Below, in pieces: positions 1 to 7,420 of a DNA stretch of 8,891 nucleotides. This DNA is from Candidatus Kapaibacterium sp. (GTDB lineage Bacteria; Bacteroidota; Ignavibacteria; Kapaibacteriales; UBA961), in the NCBI GenBank assembly GCA_023259575.1, contig JALRHN010000088.1:1-8891 (forward strand), given 5' to 3'. The notes beneath the pieces are model-generated. The model saw nothing but the letters and a program-made list of their open reading frames with translations, was not told where the DNA came from and made no database searches. Each line of letters begins with the position of its first letter. Within the stretch, counting starts at the first letter, position 1. Both the position numbers and the translations under genes were made by a program.

Positions 1-1
1 A

Positions 2-2038
2 AATGGATTTATCGTAGGAAATGATTATCAAAGAATAAATACACGAATAACATTAGATCAAAAAGCTAATGATTGGTTAGATATTGGAGGTACTTTTAAT
101 GCCAATAGAGAAGAAAATAATCGTGTAAATTCTGCATGGGCAGGTGGTTTTGGTAATGCATTTTCTGCATCATTACCAATCTTCCCAATTCGTGATACAA
201 CAGGAAATTATTGGCGTCCACAATCTGGTTTAAACCCAGTAGCTGATCTTGAAAACAGAAAATTTCTAGCAACAACATGGCGCTTATTTGGGAATGGATA
301 TGCCCAACTTAATGTTCATGAAAATCTAAATATTCGCTTTACTGGTGGTGTAGATTTTATGAGCTTGAGAGAAGACAGATTTACTCCAATTATTATAAGC
401 GCAGATCCATCTGCTGAGGAACGTCGAGTAGAAGTATTTAACTGGACAAGTAATGCAATTCTTACATGGAAAGCACTGCAAACCGATAATCATTCTCTAA
501 CAATTGTTGGAGGTATGGAAGCCCAAAGATCTGAACAAAAAGATTTAGGCACAACTGGCAATACATTCCCAAATAATTACTTTACTACGCCTCAATCCGC
601 ATCCGTAAGAAATGGATATGCATATGCAACCCAATATGGTATCATATCATATTTAGCCAGAGCAAACTATTCTTTAGAAGATAAATATATTTTTAGTGCA
701 AGTATCCGTACCGATGGTTCATCACGATTTGGACAAAACAATAGATATGGTACATTCCCAGCAGCATCAGCAGCATGGATCCTTAGCAATGAAGATTTTC
801 TAAAAGGTAATGAAGCATTAACATTTGCCAAGCTACGTGTAAGTTATGGTATAAGTGGTAATGCTGCTATTGGTGATTTTACATGGCAAGGGGTCTATAA
901 TACAGGTAGCAATTATAATGGCTTACCTGGTACAATGCCAGGACAATTACCAAATAGTGATTTAACATGGGAAACATCCAGACAATTAGATCTTGGCTTT
1001 GATTTTGGATTATTTAATGATAGAATTTCTGGTTCTGTAGGATATTATAATAGAATGAGTTATGGTATGCTACTTAATGAACGCGTTCCTTCATCTTCTG
1101 GTTTTAGTTCAGTTATTAAAAATGTTGGAGAAATGAGCAATAAAGGTTTAGAAATCAATATTCGGTCTGTAAATATCAGCACACCAGAATTTGAGTGGAC
1201 AACAGATTTTAATATAACTTTTAATACAAATAAGATTGAATCCTTGGGTAGTATCACAAATCCTGATGGTATCGATTTAGGATTTGGTGAAACCAGAGCA
1301 ATCGTTGGATATCCATTTGCTTCTTTCTTTATTGTTCGCTCTGCAGGTGTTGATAAAGCAACTGGTGAACCAATTTATTATCGTCCAACTTCAGATTCTG
1401 TAAATGGTAAAGCTGTCCAAAATAATGGTGTGAACGGTAGGCCTTTAGAACTAGAAGAAGCGCGTGATGCAAATGGAAAGCCATTACCATGGAGCGCAAA
1501 TTGGCGAGTTCCTACCGGTAAGAATTATCCAGATGCATTTGGAGGTATTACAAATACATTCCGTTTTGACAATTTTGATATTTCAACTCAATTTGTGTAT
1601 CAAATAGGAAATTCCGTTTATGATGATGCAGGTAAACGTCTTGTTGGTAATATGGGATTTGGTTGGAATCAAATGGAAATGACTTTAGACCGCTGGCAAA
1701 AAACAGGTGATGAAACCTCAATTCCTAAATTAACTCTAACAAAAAATAGAGATATTAATACCGATAGGTTTATCTATAATGGTGATTTCCTTCGTTTAAG
1801 ACTTCTTACTATTGGCTATACATTACCTAAATCAATGATTCAAGGAATGGGCTTCTCTTCTTTGAGAGTGTATATTACCGGAACAAATCTATTAACTTTT
1901 ACCAAGTATCCAGGCTGGGATCCAGAAGTTGTTCGAGATCACAATGGCGATCAACAACGCAATGGAAACCAAGGAGTTACTTATCTTACTCCTCCACAAG
2001 CAACATCTTATAATTTAGGTATTAATGTAGATTTCTAA
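2..2038 (+). CDS. SusC/RagA-family TonB-dependent outer-membrane transporter, 5'-truncated by window edge
   Basis: The reading frame is open from base 2 to the TAA at 2036-2038, giving 678 C-terminal residues. The Met codon at 359 is internal: the frame upstream of it encodes typical SusC barrel sequence (for example NDYQRINTRITLDQ near the window start). Family members are usually about 1000 residues, so the signal peptide, the carboxypeptidase-D-like domain, the TonB box and the plug domain should lie upstream of the window. What is seen is beta-barrel: alternating aromatic/polar strands, the motif SIRTDGSSRFG, the segment DFLRLRLLTIGYTLP, the segment LRVYITGTNLLTFT, and a terminal strand YNLGINVDF ending in Phe as outer-membrane barrels do. 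By family knowledge it imports oligosaccharides across the outer membrane with energy from TonB-ExbBD. It lies 34 nt upstream of the SusD gene, so the two are very likely cotranscribed. Substrate specificity cannot be read from the sequence; starch-type glucan is inferred from the amylase downstream. Confidence 0.95.
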   Translation, partial: NGFIVGNDYQRINTRITLDQKANDWLDIGGTFNANREENNRVNSAWAGGFGNAFSASLPIFPIRDTTGNYWRPQSGLNPVADLENRKFLATTWRLFGNGYAQLNVHENLNIRFTGGVDFMSLREDRFTPIIISADPSAEERRVEVFNWTSNAILTWKALQTDNHSLTIVGGMEAQRSEQKDLGTTGNTFPNNYFTTPQSASVRNGYAYATQYGIISYLARANYSLEDKYIFSASIRTDGSSRFGQNNRYGTFPAASAAWILSNEDFLKGNEALTFAKLRVSYGISGNAAIGDFTWQGVYNTGSNYNGLPGTMPGQLPNSDLTWETSRQLDLGFDFGLFNDRISGSVGYYNRMSYGMLLNERVPSSSGFSSVIKNVGEMSNKGLEINIRSVNISTPEFEWTTDFNITFNTNKIESLGSITNPDGIDLGFGETRAIVGYPFASFFIVRSAGVDKATGEPIYYRPTSDSVNGKAVQNNGVNGRPLELEEARDANGKPLPWSANWRVPTGKNYPDAFGGITNTFRFDNFDISTQFVYQIGNSVYDDAGKRLVGNMGFGWNQMEMTLDRWQKTGDETSIPKLTLTKNRDINTDRFIYNGDFLRLRLLTIGYTLPKSMIQGMGFSSLRVYITGTNLLTFTKYPGWDPEVVRDHNGDQQRNGNQGVTYLTPPQATSYNLGINVDF

Positions 2039-2056
2039 ATCACGGTATTCATCAAT

Positions 2057-2066
2057 AAGAAAGGAA
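2057..2066 (+). promoter_or_regulatory. Ribosome binding site of the SusD gene
   Basis: AAGAAAGGAA contains a purine-rich AAAGGA core (2060-2065) 7 nt before the ATG at 2073. A second in-frame ATG lies at 2082, but it would be 16 nt from the core, so the site favours 2073. Confidence 0.6.
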
Positions 2067-2072
2067 TATATA

Positions 2073-3440
2073 ATGAAATATATGAGTAAAAAAATAGCAT
2101 TAACTCTTTATATCGTATTAAGCTCTCTTGCTTTTGGAGCTTGTTCTGATGTATTAGATGTTCGCAATGAAGGACAATTATCCACAGAGGCAGCTTTATC
2201 AGACGCTCGCTCTGTTAATGTTGCAATGACAGGAATTTATAATTCACTGCAGAATATCCTTGGTTCTGGCATTCCAGCAGCACCTACAGAGGCTTTAGCA
2301 GGTGATATTAATTATGTAGGTAGCGATTATGGTTATTTAGAGATATGGAATCAAAATATGTCTTTATTTACACCTCAATTTCGTGGTATGTGGGAAAACA
2401 CCTATCGTGGAATAAATGCTATCAATAATGTATTAGTTTCAATGCCAGATATTGCTGATTTAACAGAAGCGCAAAAAAAGCAAATTGAAGGAGAATGTAA
2501 ATTCTTACGTGGTGTTATGATTTTTGAAGCCCTTAGAATGTGGGGACATCAATATGGTTATAAAGCAGATAATTCTCAACCTGGTATCATAATTCGAACA
2601 ACTCCAACCCGAGGAGCTGCAGGCCTTACAATTGGTCGATCAAGCGTTGAAGATTGTTATAAACAAGTTATTAAAGATATAAAAGAGTCAGAAGCTTTAT
2701 TATCTGATGCTAAAAAAGATGGTTATGCTACCAAATCTGCTGCACAAGCATATTTAGCTAGAGTATATTTTCAAATGAATGATTTTACCAATGCATATTC
2801 TTATGCAGATGCGATAGTAAAAAGTGGCAAATTCTCATTAACAACTGTGCCACGTGATGCATTCTATAAAGCATTCAATTCTGAAGCTATCATGCAAATT
2901 GCAATTACAACCCAAACAAATACATTTGGATCTATCAGAGGCATGTATCAAAAAACTGCATTCGGTGAACCTCCATTTACTGTTTCTAAAAGTTTAGATA
3001 GTGCAATTGATGCATTGCCATCAAATGATTTAAGAAAGCAACAATATATTAAGCAGTCTGGCAATACTAGATATTGTATTAAATATGATACCACTATTTG
3101 CAATGTGAATATTATTCGATATGCAGAAATCTTATTTATTCATGCTGAAGCAGGTTTAGAAACTGGTAAGCCAGAATCAGAAATAAGAACTGATATTAAT
3201 CTTATTAAAAAAAGAGCTGGAATTCCAGAAGACAATACCACTACTGGTAAAGCTGCACTTCTTGATGCTATCGCTAAAGAAAGAAGAATAGAAATGTGTT
3301 TTGAAGGAGATCGATTCCATTATTTAAAGCGTAGTAAATCTAATAATATTAGAGGCTTAGCTTGGAATGATAATAAATTGCTGTCCAAAATACCTGATAG
3401 TGAAATAAGTGGTAATCCAGGAATAGAATTAAATCCTTAA
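2073..3440 (+). CDS. SusD/RagB-family glycan-binding outer-membrane lipoprotein
   Basis: This 455-residue protein begins with a lipoprotein signal peptide. It has basic residues Lys6-Lys7, a hydrophobic core, and a lipobox-like SLAFGAC with the acylated Cys at residue 24, followed by Ser-Asp. The mature N-terminal half has the SusD helical (TPR-like) pattern: W-ENTYRGINAINNVL, then IEGECKFLRGVMIFEALRMWG. The C-terminal half has the RagB/SusD signature IRYAEILFIHAEAGLE, then LIKKRAGIP, then IAKERRIEMCFEGDRFHYL. The end, LLSKIPDSEISGNPG, matches the family's usual finish. By family knowledge it caps the SusC barrel at the cell surface and captures glycan for import. Its length is at the short end of the family (Bacteroides thetaiotaomicron SusD is about 550 residues). 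It follows the SusC gene by 34 nt with no terminator between them. Binding residues cannot be assigned without a structure-based alignment. Confidence 0.95.
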   Translation: MKYMSKKIALTLYIVLSSLAFGACSDVLDVRNEGQLSTEAALSDARSVNVAMTGIYNSLQNILGSGIPAAPTEALAGDINYVGSDYGYLEIWNQNMSLFTPQFRGMWENTYRGINAINNVLVSMPDIADLTEAQKKQIEGECKFLRGVMIFEALRMWGHQYGYKADNSQPGIIIRTTPTRGAAGLTIGRSSVEDCYKQVIKDIKESEALLSDAKKDGYATKSAAQAYLARVYFQMNDFTNAYSYADAIVKSGKFSLTTVPRDAFYKAFNSEAIMQIAITTQTNTFGSIRGMYQKTAFGEPPFTVSKSLDSAIDALPSNDLRKQQYIKQSGNTRYCIKYDTTICNVNIIRYAEILFIHAEAGLETGKPESEIRTDINLIKKRAGIPEDNTTTGKAALLDAIAKERRIEMCFEGDRFHYLKRSKSNNIRGLAWNDNKLLSKIPDSEISGNPGIELNP

Positions 3441-3455
3441 AAAATAATTTTTTTG

Positions 3456-3463
3456 TAAGTTTG
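3456..3463 (+). promoter_or_regulatory. Candidate Bacteroidota-type promoter (-7 element) for the 280-residue secreted protein
   Basis: TAAGTTTG fits the TAnnTTTG -7 consensus of the primary sigma factor in Bacteroidota. The transcript would start near 3467-3470, giving a leader of about 80 nt. No TTTG-like -33 element is visible at the expected distance, so this is weaker than the candidate at 4484. The gene could also be read through from susC/susD, because no GC-containing terminator stem is seen after 3440. Confidence 0.4.
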
Positions 3464-3472
3464 CAATCAGAC

Positions 3473-3489
3473 TATGTTACCATAACATA
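3473..3489 (+). repeat. Perfect 7-bp inverted repeat in the leader of the 280-residue protein
   Basis: TATGTTA (3473-3479) and TAACATA (3483-3489) are exact reverse complements around a 3-nt centre (CCA). The site lies about 10 nt downstream of the TAAGTTTG element. It could therefore be a dyad operator, or a small hairpin at the very 5' end of the transcript. No T-tract follows, so it is not a terminator. Confidence 0.55.
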
Positions 3490-3512
3490 ATATTAAGAAT
3501 CAATTAAGTTCA

Positions 3513-3532
3513 TATACTTATTTATACTTATC
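3513..3532 (+). repeat. 10-nt tandem direct repeat in leader
   Basis: TATACTTATT (3513-3522) is followed immediately by TATACTTATC (3523-3532), with 9 of 10 bases identical. A 10-nt period is close to one helical turn, as in paired half-sites for a regulator. The sequence is AT-only except for single cytosines, so chance or slippage is possible. Confidence 0.45.
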
Positions 3533-3539
3533 AATTTAT
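3528..3539 (+). repeat. Leader 12-mer shared with the amylase leader (copy 1)
   Basis: TTATCAATTTAT occurs here, 11 nt before the ATG at 3551. An identical copy lies at 4522-4533, 13 nt before the amylase ATG. Shorter forms such as TATCAATTTG also occur inside coding sequence (5501-5510), so the full 12-mer and its position are the only arguments for function. Confidence 0.4.
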
Positions 3540-3545
3540 AAGGTG
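3540..3545 (+). promoter_or_regulatory. Ribosome binding site of the 280-residue protein gene
   Basis: AAGGTG lies 5 nt before the ATG at 3551. It is a fair Shine-Dalgarno match and supports that start. Confidence 0.55.
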
Positions 3546-3550
3546 TTTCT

Positions 3551-4393
3551 ATGAAACGTTTTTTCTCAGTTTTAGGTCTAATGGCAATAATGGCAGGATC
3601 AGCCACTTATGCCCAAGTTGAAATTGGTTATGCTAAAGAAGGTGGCGATACTCAATATGACGCCGTAAAGTTTTTTTCCATCGATGGTAAATATGCACCA
3701 GATAAGCAAGTGACAATAGTTGCATTTACCGATAAAATGGATCCAAAACCAGCTGATGTTAAACCTGATGGTCCTGCATCTATGAATGGTGCTCAAAAAT
3801 GCTTATTACACTCTGGTGCTGGAGCGAATTTCTGGGAAAAACCTGGAACAAGTGCTGATGGTACAAAAACAACTTTCGATTCAGATGGTTGGAGAAATGA
3901 AGCAATCGGTAATATGACACTTCAAGCTCCTAATATCTTTAGTCTTACATTTACTCCAAGTGTTTTCTACAAAACAGATGTAGTAACTCACTATGGAATG
4001 GTATTCAATGATGGAAAAGATGGTAAAGCAGAAGGTAAAGATAATGGTGCTGATTATAAATTGATTATCAAAGGTGCTTCTACATCTGTGAAAGATGGTC
4101 AAGGTACAGCTTATGATTTAAGCCCAGTATATCCAAATCCAACGTCAAATCAAGAAATTACAATGATAAATTATCGTGTTCTTAATACTACACAACGTAT
4201 CGCTGTAAAAGTATATGATATGCAAGGTAATATTGTTCGTACAATCGTTGATGAAGATCAAACTCCTGCTCAATACATGGTATATTGGGACAAAAACAAT
4301 GATGCTGGTACTCCAGTTGTTTCTGGTTCTTATATATATGTTATTCAAGCTGGACAATACAGAACATCAAATACTATTATTGTAAATAATTAA
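3551..4393 (+). CDS. Secreted protein: amylase-associated module plus T9SS-type C-terminal sorting domain
   Basis: This 280-residue protein has a Sec signal peptide (Lys2-Arg3, hydrophobic core, probable cleavage after Ala21 in ATYA-QVE) and no lipobox. Residues about 22-178 form a beta-rich module with HSG at 87-89, a following FWEKPG, a central SLTFTP and EGKDNGADYKL from residue 161. The same order of landmarks (H-S/T-G, W, L-T, VF, EGKD-G-x-D) appears in the N-terminal module of the amylase encoded downstream, so the two are probably homologous and may bind the same glucan. Residues about 188-280 form a FlgD-Ig-like/T9SS sorting domain: VYPNPTSN at 193-200, VKVYDMQGNIVRTIV, YWDKNNDAGTPV, SGSYIYVI and a final TIIVNN. 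By family knowledge such tails direct export through the type IX system and often surface anchoring. The gene lies between susD and the amylase gene, the position of susE/susF in the classical starch locus. No catalytic motif is seen. I infer a non-catalytic surface binding protein; the exact domain family is not certain. Confidence 0.8.
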   Translation: MKRFFSVLGLMAIMAGSATYAQVEIGYAKEGGDTQYDAVKFFSIDGKYAPDKQVTIVAFTDKMDPKPADVKPDGPASMNGAQKCLLHSGAGANFWEKPGTSADGTKTTFDSDGWRNEAIGNMTLQAPNIFSLTFTPSVFYKTDVVTHYGMVFNDGKDGKAEGKDNGADYKLIIKGASTSVKDGQGTAYDLSPVYPNPTSNQEITMINYRVLNTTQRIAVKVYDMQGNIVRTIVDEDQTPAQYMVYWDKNNDAGTPVVSGSYIYVIQAGQYRTSNTIIVNN

Positions 4394-4415
4394 TACAAAA
4401 TATAGCATTTCTTTT

Positions 4416-4449
4416 AGGCCTCTTTGCTTTAACAAAGAGGCCTTTTTTT
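4416..4449 (+). terminator. Strong intrinsic terminator
   Basis: An 11-bp perfect stem, AGGCCTCTTTG (4416-4426) with CAAAGAGGCCT (4433-4443), closes a 6-nt loop (CTTTAA). A run of seven T overlaps its end (4443-4449). It lies 22 nt after the stop codon of the 280-residue protein and separates that transcript from the amylase-esterase unit. No T-run exists on the other side, so it acts on + strand transcription only. Confidence 0.93.
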
Positions 4450-4461
4450 ATATATTTCATT

Positions 4462-4491
4462 TCTGTGAGAACTTTGTATTATGTAAATTTG
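4462..4491 (+). promoter_or_regulatory. Candidate Bacteroidota promoter for the amylase-esterase unit
   Basis: TAAATTTG (4484-4491) matches the TAnnTTTG -7 element. A partial -33 match, TCTG (4462-4465, consensus TTTG), lies 18 nt upstream. A terminator ends 34 nt before the -7 element, so a promoter is required in this gap. Transcription would start near 4496, leaving a leader of about 50 nt before the ATG at 4547. Confidence 0.6.
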
Positions 4492-4521
4492 ATTGATTAT
4501 TTTTCTATACATACATGGTCA

Positions 4522-4533
4522 TTATCAATTTAT
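4522..4533 (+). repeat. Leader 12-mer shared with the 280-residue protein leader (copy 2)
   Basis: TTATCAATTTAT is identical to 3528-3539 and lies 13 nt before the amylase ATG. A related TATCAATTTTT runs through the first amylase codons (4550-4560). It may be a shared regulatory or translation-initiation element, or a coincidence of AT-rich leaders. Confidence 0.4.
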
Positions 4534-4546
4534 TATACAAGAACAT

Positions 4547-7420
4547 ATGTATCAATTTTTCTTCTATATTCTCCTTTGTCTTGCAGGACTACAAACTGTT
4601 CAAGCACAAGTAGTTACGTCTACCCCAACACTTCCAACTGCAGATGATTCAATTTCGATTATATTTTATTCTGATAGAGGATCTGGTGGCTTAAAAGGTT
4701 TTACAGGCGATGTTTATGCACATACTGGTGTTATTACTTCCGAATCAACTGGTCCTTCAAATTGGCGTTATGTGAAAACAAATTGGGGACAAAATACCGC
4801 AGAAACAAGACTGACAAGATTCGCCCCAGATAAATGGCGCTTAACTATTCCAAATATTCGTTCTTATTATGGCGTACCATCTCAAGAACAAATATTAAAA
4901 ATTGCTCTCGTATTCAGAAGTGCATTCTCTGATAAAGAAGGAAAAGATACTGGCAATAAAGATATTTTTATAGATCTGTATCAAATTGGTGCTATTCCAA
5001 CATTCAAAAACCCATTATCTCAATCGGTTCTCTTAGAGGTAGGCGAACAATTATCATTATCTGCTTTTGTATCGTTAAATAATACTGCATTAAAGAATTT
5101 TTCTTTACTCATAAATGAAAAAGTTTATGTAGATGCAGGTATTAAAACAACAATTGATACTGTATTTACCCCTGCAAATTCTGGTACATTTATTCTTCAA
5201 TTAAAAACTATTGATACTGCAAATCAGATAAAAACTTCATCAATCTCAGTGATTGCTGTGCCTGCCTCCAAACAAGTTCCCCTGCCCTCAGGAATTAGCG
5301 AAGGACTTACTATAACAAGCGATACAACAGCTATTTTTTGTCTTTTTGCTCCTTATCATAAATCTGTACATCTCATTGGTGATTTCAATTCATATACCAT
5401 GATGTTACCTGAATATCAATTGAATAGAGCATATATTGATAAAGATAATGTATACTATTGGTTAGAGGTTTCAGGATTAAAACAAGGCTTAGAATATGGC
5501 TATCAATTTGTTGTGGATGGATCTATCCGCGTAGCAGATCCATTTGCTCATAAATTTCTTCATGAAACGCTTGACAATGAAATTATCAATCAAAATCGCT
5601 ATCCAAATCTAAAACCATATCCAAAAGGACAAACCAGTGAATTCGTATCCGTGTTTACAATGCGTCCTAAAACTCAAACAGAAATTTATCCATATGAATG
5701 GAAACATAATTATACAAGAATTCCTCAAAAAGATTTAGTTATCTATGAACTTTTAATTAGAGATTTTACCGAAAAAAGAACATACAAAGCCATTATTGAT
5801 TCATTAGACTACCTAAAAAAACTAGGAATTAATGCAATTCAATTAATGCCAATTATGGAATTTGATGGTAATCTTTCATGGGGATATGACCCAGCTTTTC
5901 ATTTTGGTGCAGATAAATATTATGGGACAGAATATGAGTTAAAACAGCTTATAGATGAATCTCATAAACGTGGAATCGCTGTTATTTTAGATATTGTTTT
6001 TAATCACCTTACAGGCGCATCACCATTAATAAGAATGTGGGCAGACGGTAAATATGGTCCCCCTTCATCAATCAATCCCTATGCAAATGTTTTTGCTCCA
6101 CATCCTTATAGTGTTTTCAATGATCTAAATCATGAAAGTAAAGCCCTGCAAAGATATATTGATAGAGTTAATAAATATTGGCTCACAGAGTTTAAAGCAG
6201 ATGGTTATAGATACGATTTGTCTAAAGGATTTACTCAATTAGACTCTAAAGGAAATTATGGCACATGGGCAGCTTATGATGCTGCAAGAGTAAAACTTTT
6301 GCATAGAATGAAAAATGCTATTCGACAATATGATTCTACTGCTTTTTTAATTCTTGAACATTTTGCAGATACAAAAGAAGAAAGAGAGTTAACAGATAGC
6401 TCTTTTATGGTTTGGCATAATATGAATCCAACATATATAGACGCTTCTATGGGCTATATAAATGGTCAATCAGACCAAGGGACTGCATCTGTTTATTATA
6501 AAAATAGATCTCTCAATCAACCTGGAAATATAGCGTATATGGAAAGCCATGATGAAGAGAGATTAGTAAAAAAACACTATTGTTATGGGAAATCTATTGC
6601 AGGTTATACAACTAAAGATACTACCATTGCATTACAAAGATCTGCTGCTATGGCTTCTTTATTTTTCCCAATTCCAGGCCCTAGAATGATATGGCAATTT
6701 GGAGAATTAGGATATGATGAAGGACTTCAATTAACAGGATCTTGTACCGATAATGCAAGTATTCGTATGAATATTAAGCCCTTACATTGGGATTATCTTA
6801 AAGATATTCGAAGAAATAGGCTACAACAAATCTATTCAGCACTTATTAATCTCAGAGCACAAAAAGTGTTTTCCTCACTTGATTCTAAATTAACTTTTAA
6901 AGCATCTAAAGGTGATACTATTAGATGGATATCTTATGAACATCCAACTATGAATGCTTTGATTATCGCAAATTTAGATATGGTGCAAAGAACTGTAAAA
7001 CCTCCATTTCCAAGTACTGGTACATATTATGACTATTTTACTGGCACGCCATTACAGATTAACTCAAATGGCAATATATTATCCTTGAAACCTGGTGAAT
7101 TTCATGTTTTTACAACTGTCCAATTGCCTAAACCACCAGTAGAATCTTGGTCTGTAACAGGCTTAGACAATCAAGAAGAAATTCCAAAACAAGGAATTTT
7201 CCCTCATCCAGTAATTGCTCATCAACAGTTTACATGCTTCACTTCATTATCTAATGGAATTGCCAAAGTATATGATATACATGGTTCAGAAATTTCTTCT
7301 ACCACCATAGATAATGAAGGTTTTGCGCACATGATGCCATTGCAAACCGGATTGTATAGTATTTTCTGTATAAGTAGTGATGGAACCAAGCAATCAAGAC
7401 AATCAATTATAGTTCAATAA
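4547..7420 (+). CDS. Multidomain secreted GH13 alpha-amylase-family glycoside hydrolase with T9SS-type tail
   Basis: I choose the ATG at 4547 (957 residues). The open frame reaches back to a TTG at 4493, but that codon lies at the expected transcription start, and the ATG directly precedes a signal-like stretch with likely cleavage after Ala20 (VQA-QVV). Domains in order: an N-terminal beta module (about 24-148; HTG 59-61, W73, EGKDTGNKD from 131) resembling the 280-residue protein; an Ig-like linker (about 150-245); a CBM48-like E-set domain (about 255-365, GDFN at 278-281); and a GH13 barrel from about residue 396. WGYDP is at 445-449, region I DIVFNH at 482-487, region II GYRYDLSKG with nucleophile Asp557, region III acid/base Glu604 in ILEHF, and region IV SHD with Asp669. 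All three catalytic residues are therefore present. A beta-sandwich follows, then a sorting domain (about 883-957; FPHP, AKVYDIHGSE, LQTGLYSIF, SIIVQ). By family it cleaves or rearranges alpha-1,4/1,6-glucans outside the cell, feeding the SusCD importer. Exact specificity (amylase, pullulanase-like or transferase) is undetermined. The signal peptide lacks Lys/Arg, which is odd. Confidence 0.92.
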   Translation: MYQFFFYILLCLAGLQTVQAQVVTSTPTLPTADDSISIIFYSDRGSGGLKGFTGDVYAHTGVITSESTGPSNWRYVKTNWGQNTAETRLTRFAPDKWRLTIPNIRSYYGVPSQEQILKIALVFRSAFSDKEGKDTGNKDIFIDLYQIGAIPTFKNPLSQSVLLEVGEQLSLSAFVSLNNTALKNFSLLINEKVYVDAGIKTTIDTVFTPANSGTFILQLKTIDTANQIKTSSISVIAVPASKQVPLPSGISEGLTITSDTTAIFCLFAPYHKSVHLIGDFNSYTMMLPEYQLNRAYIDKDNVYYWLEVSGLKQGLEYGYQFVVDGSIRVADPFAHKFLHETLDNEIINQNRYPNLKPYPKGQTSEFVSVFTMRPKTQTEIYPYEWKHNYTRIPQKDLVIYELLIRDFTEKRTYKAIIDSLDYLKKLGINAIQLMPIMEFDGNLSWGYDPAFHFGADKYYGTEYELKQLIDESHKRGIAVILDIVFNHLTGASPLIRMWADGKYGPPSSINPYANVFAPHPYSVFNDLNHESKALQRYIDRVNKYWLTEFKADGYRYDLSKGFTQLDSKGNYGTWAAYDAARVKLLHRMKNAIRQYDSTAFLILEHFADTKEERELTDSSFMVWHNMNPTYIDASMGYINGQSDQGTASVYYKNRSLNQPGNIAYMESHDEERLVKKHYCYGKSIAGYTTKDTTIALQRSAAMASLFFPIPGPRMIWQFGELGYDEGLQLTGSCTDNASIRMNIKPLHWDYLKDIRRNRLQQIYSALINLRAQKVFSSLDSKLTFKASKGDTIRWISYEHPTMNALIIANLDMVQRTVKPPFPSTGTYYDYFTGTPLQINSNGNILSLKPGEFHVFTTVQLPKPPVESWSVTGLDNQEEIPKQGIFPHPVIAHQQFTCFTSLSNGIAKVYDIHGSEISSTTIDNEGFAHMMPLQTGLYSIFCISSDGTKQSRQSIIVQ

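Noticed and set aside
96..278. Minus-strand frame inside the SusC region, and similar ones at 1060-1257 and 8020-8229
   Set aside because: Each is antisense to well-supported coding sequence and has no independent signals.
759..778. Short GCAGCATCAGCAGCATGG-type repeat in the SusC gene
   Set aside because: It is explained by Ala/Ser codons (PAASAAW) in the coding sequence and is too short to be a meaningful repeat array.
359..2038. SusC-family gene starting at the ATG at 359
   Set aside because: The same frame is open back to base 2 and encodes typical SusC barrel sequence, so 359 is an internal Met and the gene is cut by the window edge.
3439..3454. A-run followed by T-run just after the SusD stop, as a terminator
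   Set aside because: The possible stem is A-T only with no GC pair, so it would be too weak; read-through is more likely.
3599..4357. Three minus-strand frames (65, 73 and 70 codons) inside the 280-residue protein gene
   Set aside because: They lie fully opposite a gene with clear signal peptide and domains, are low-complexity Ile/Phe/Tyr-rich, and have no recognisable motifs.
4473..4476. TTTG as the -33 element of the amylase promoter
   Set aside because: It lies only 7 nt from the TAAATTTG element, whereas about 18-21 nt is expected.
4465..4647. A 60-codon + strand frame over the amylase promoter and signal-peptide region
   Set aside because: It overlaps the terminator-promoter gap and the amylase start in another frame, and shows no family resemblance.
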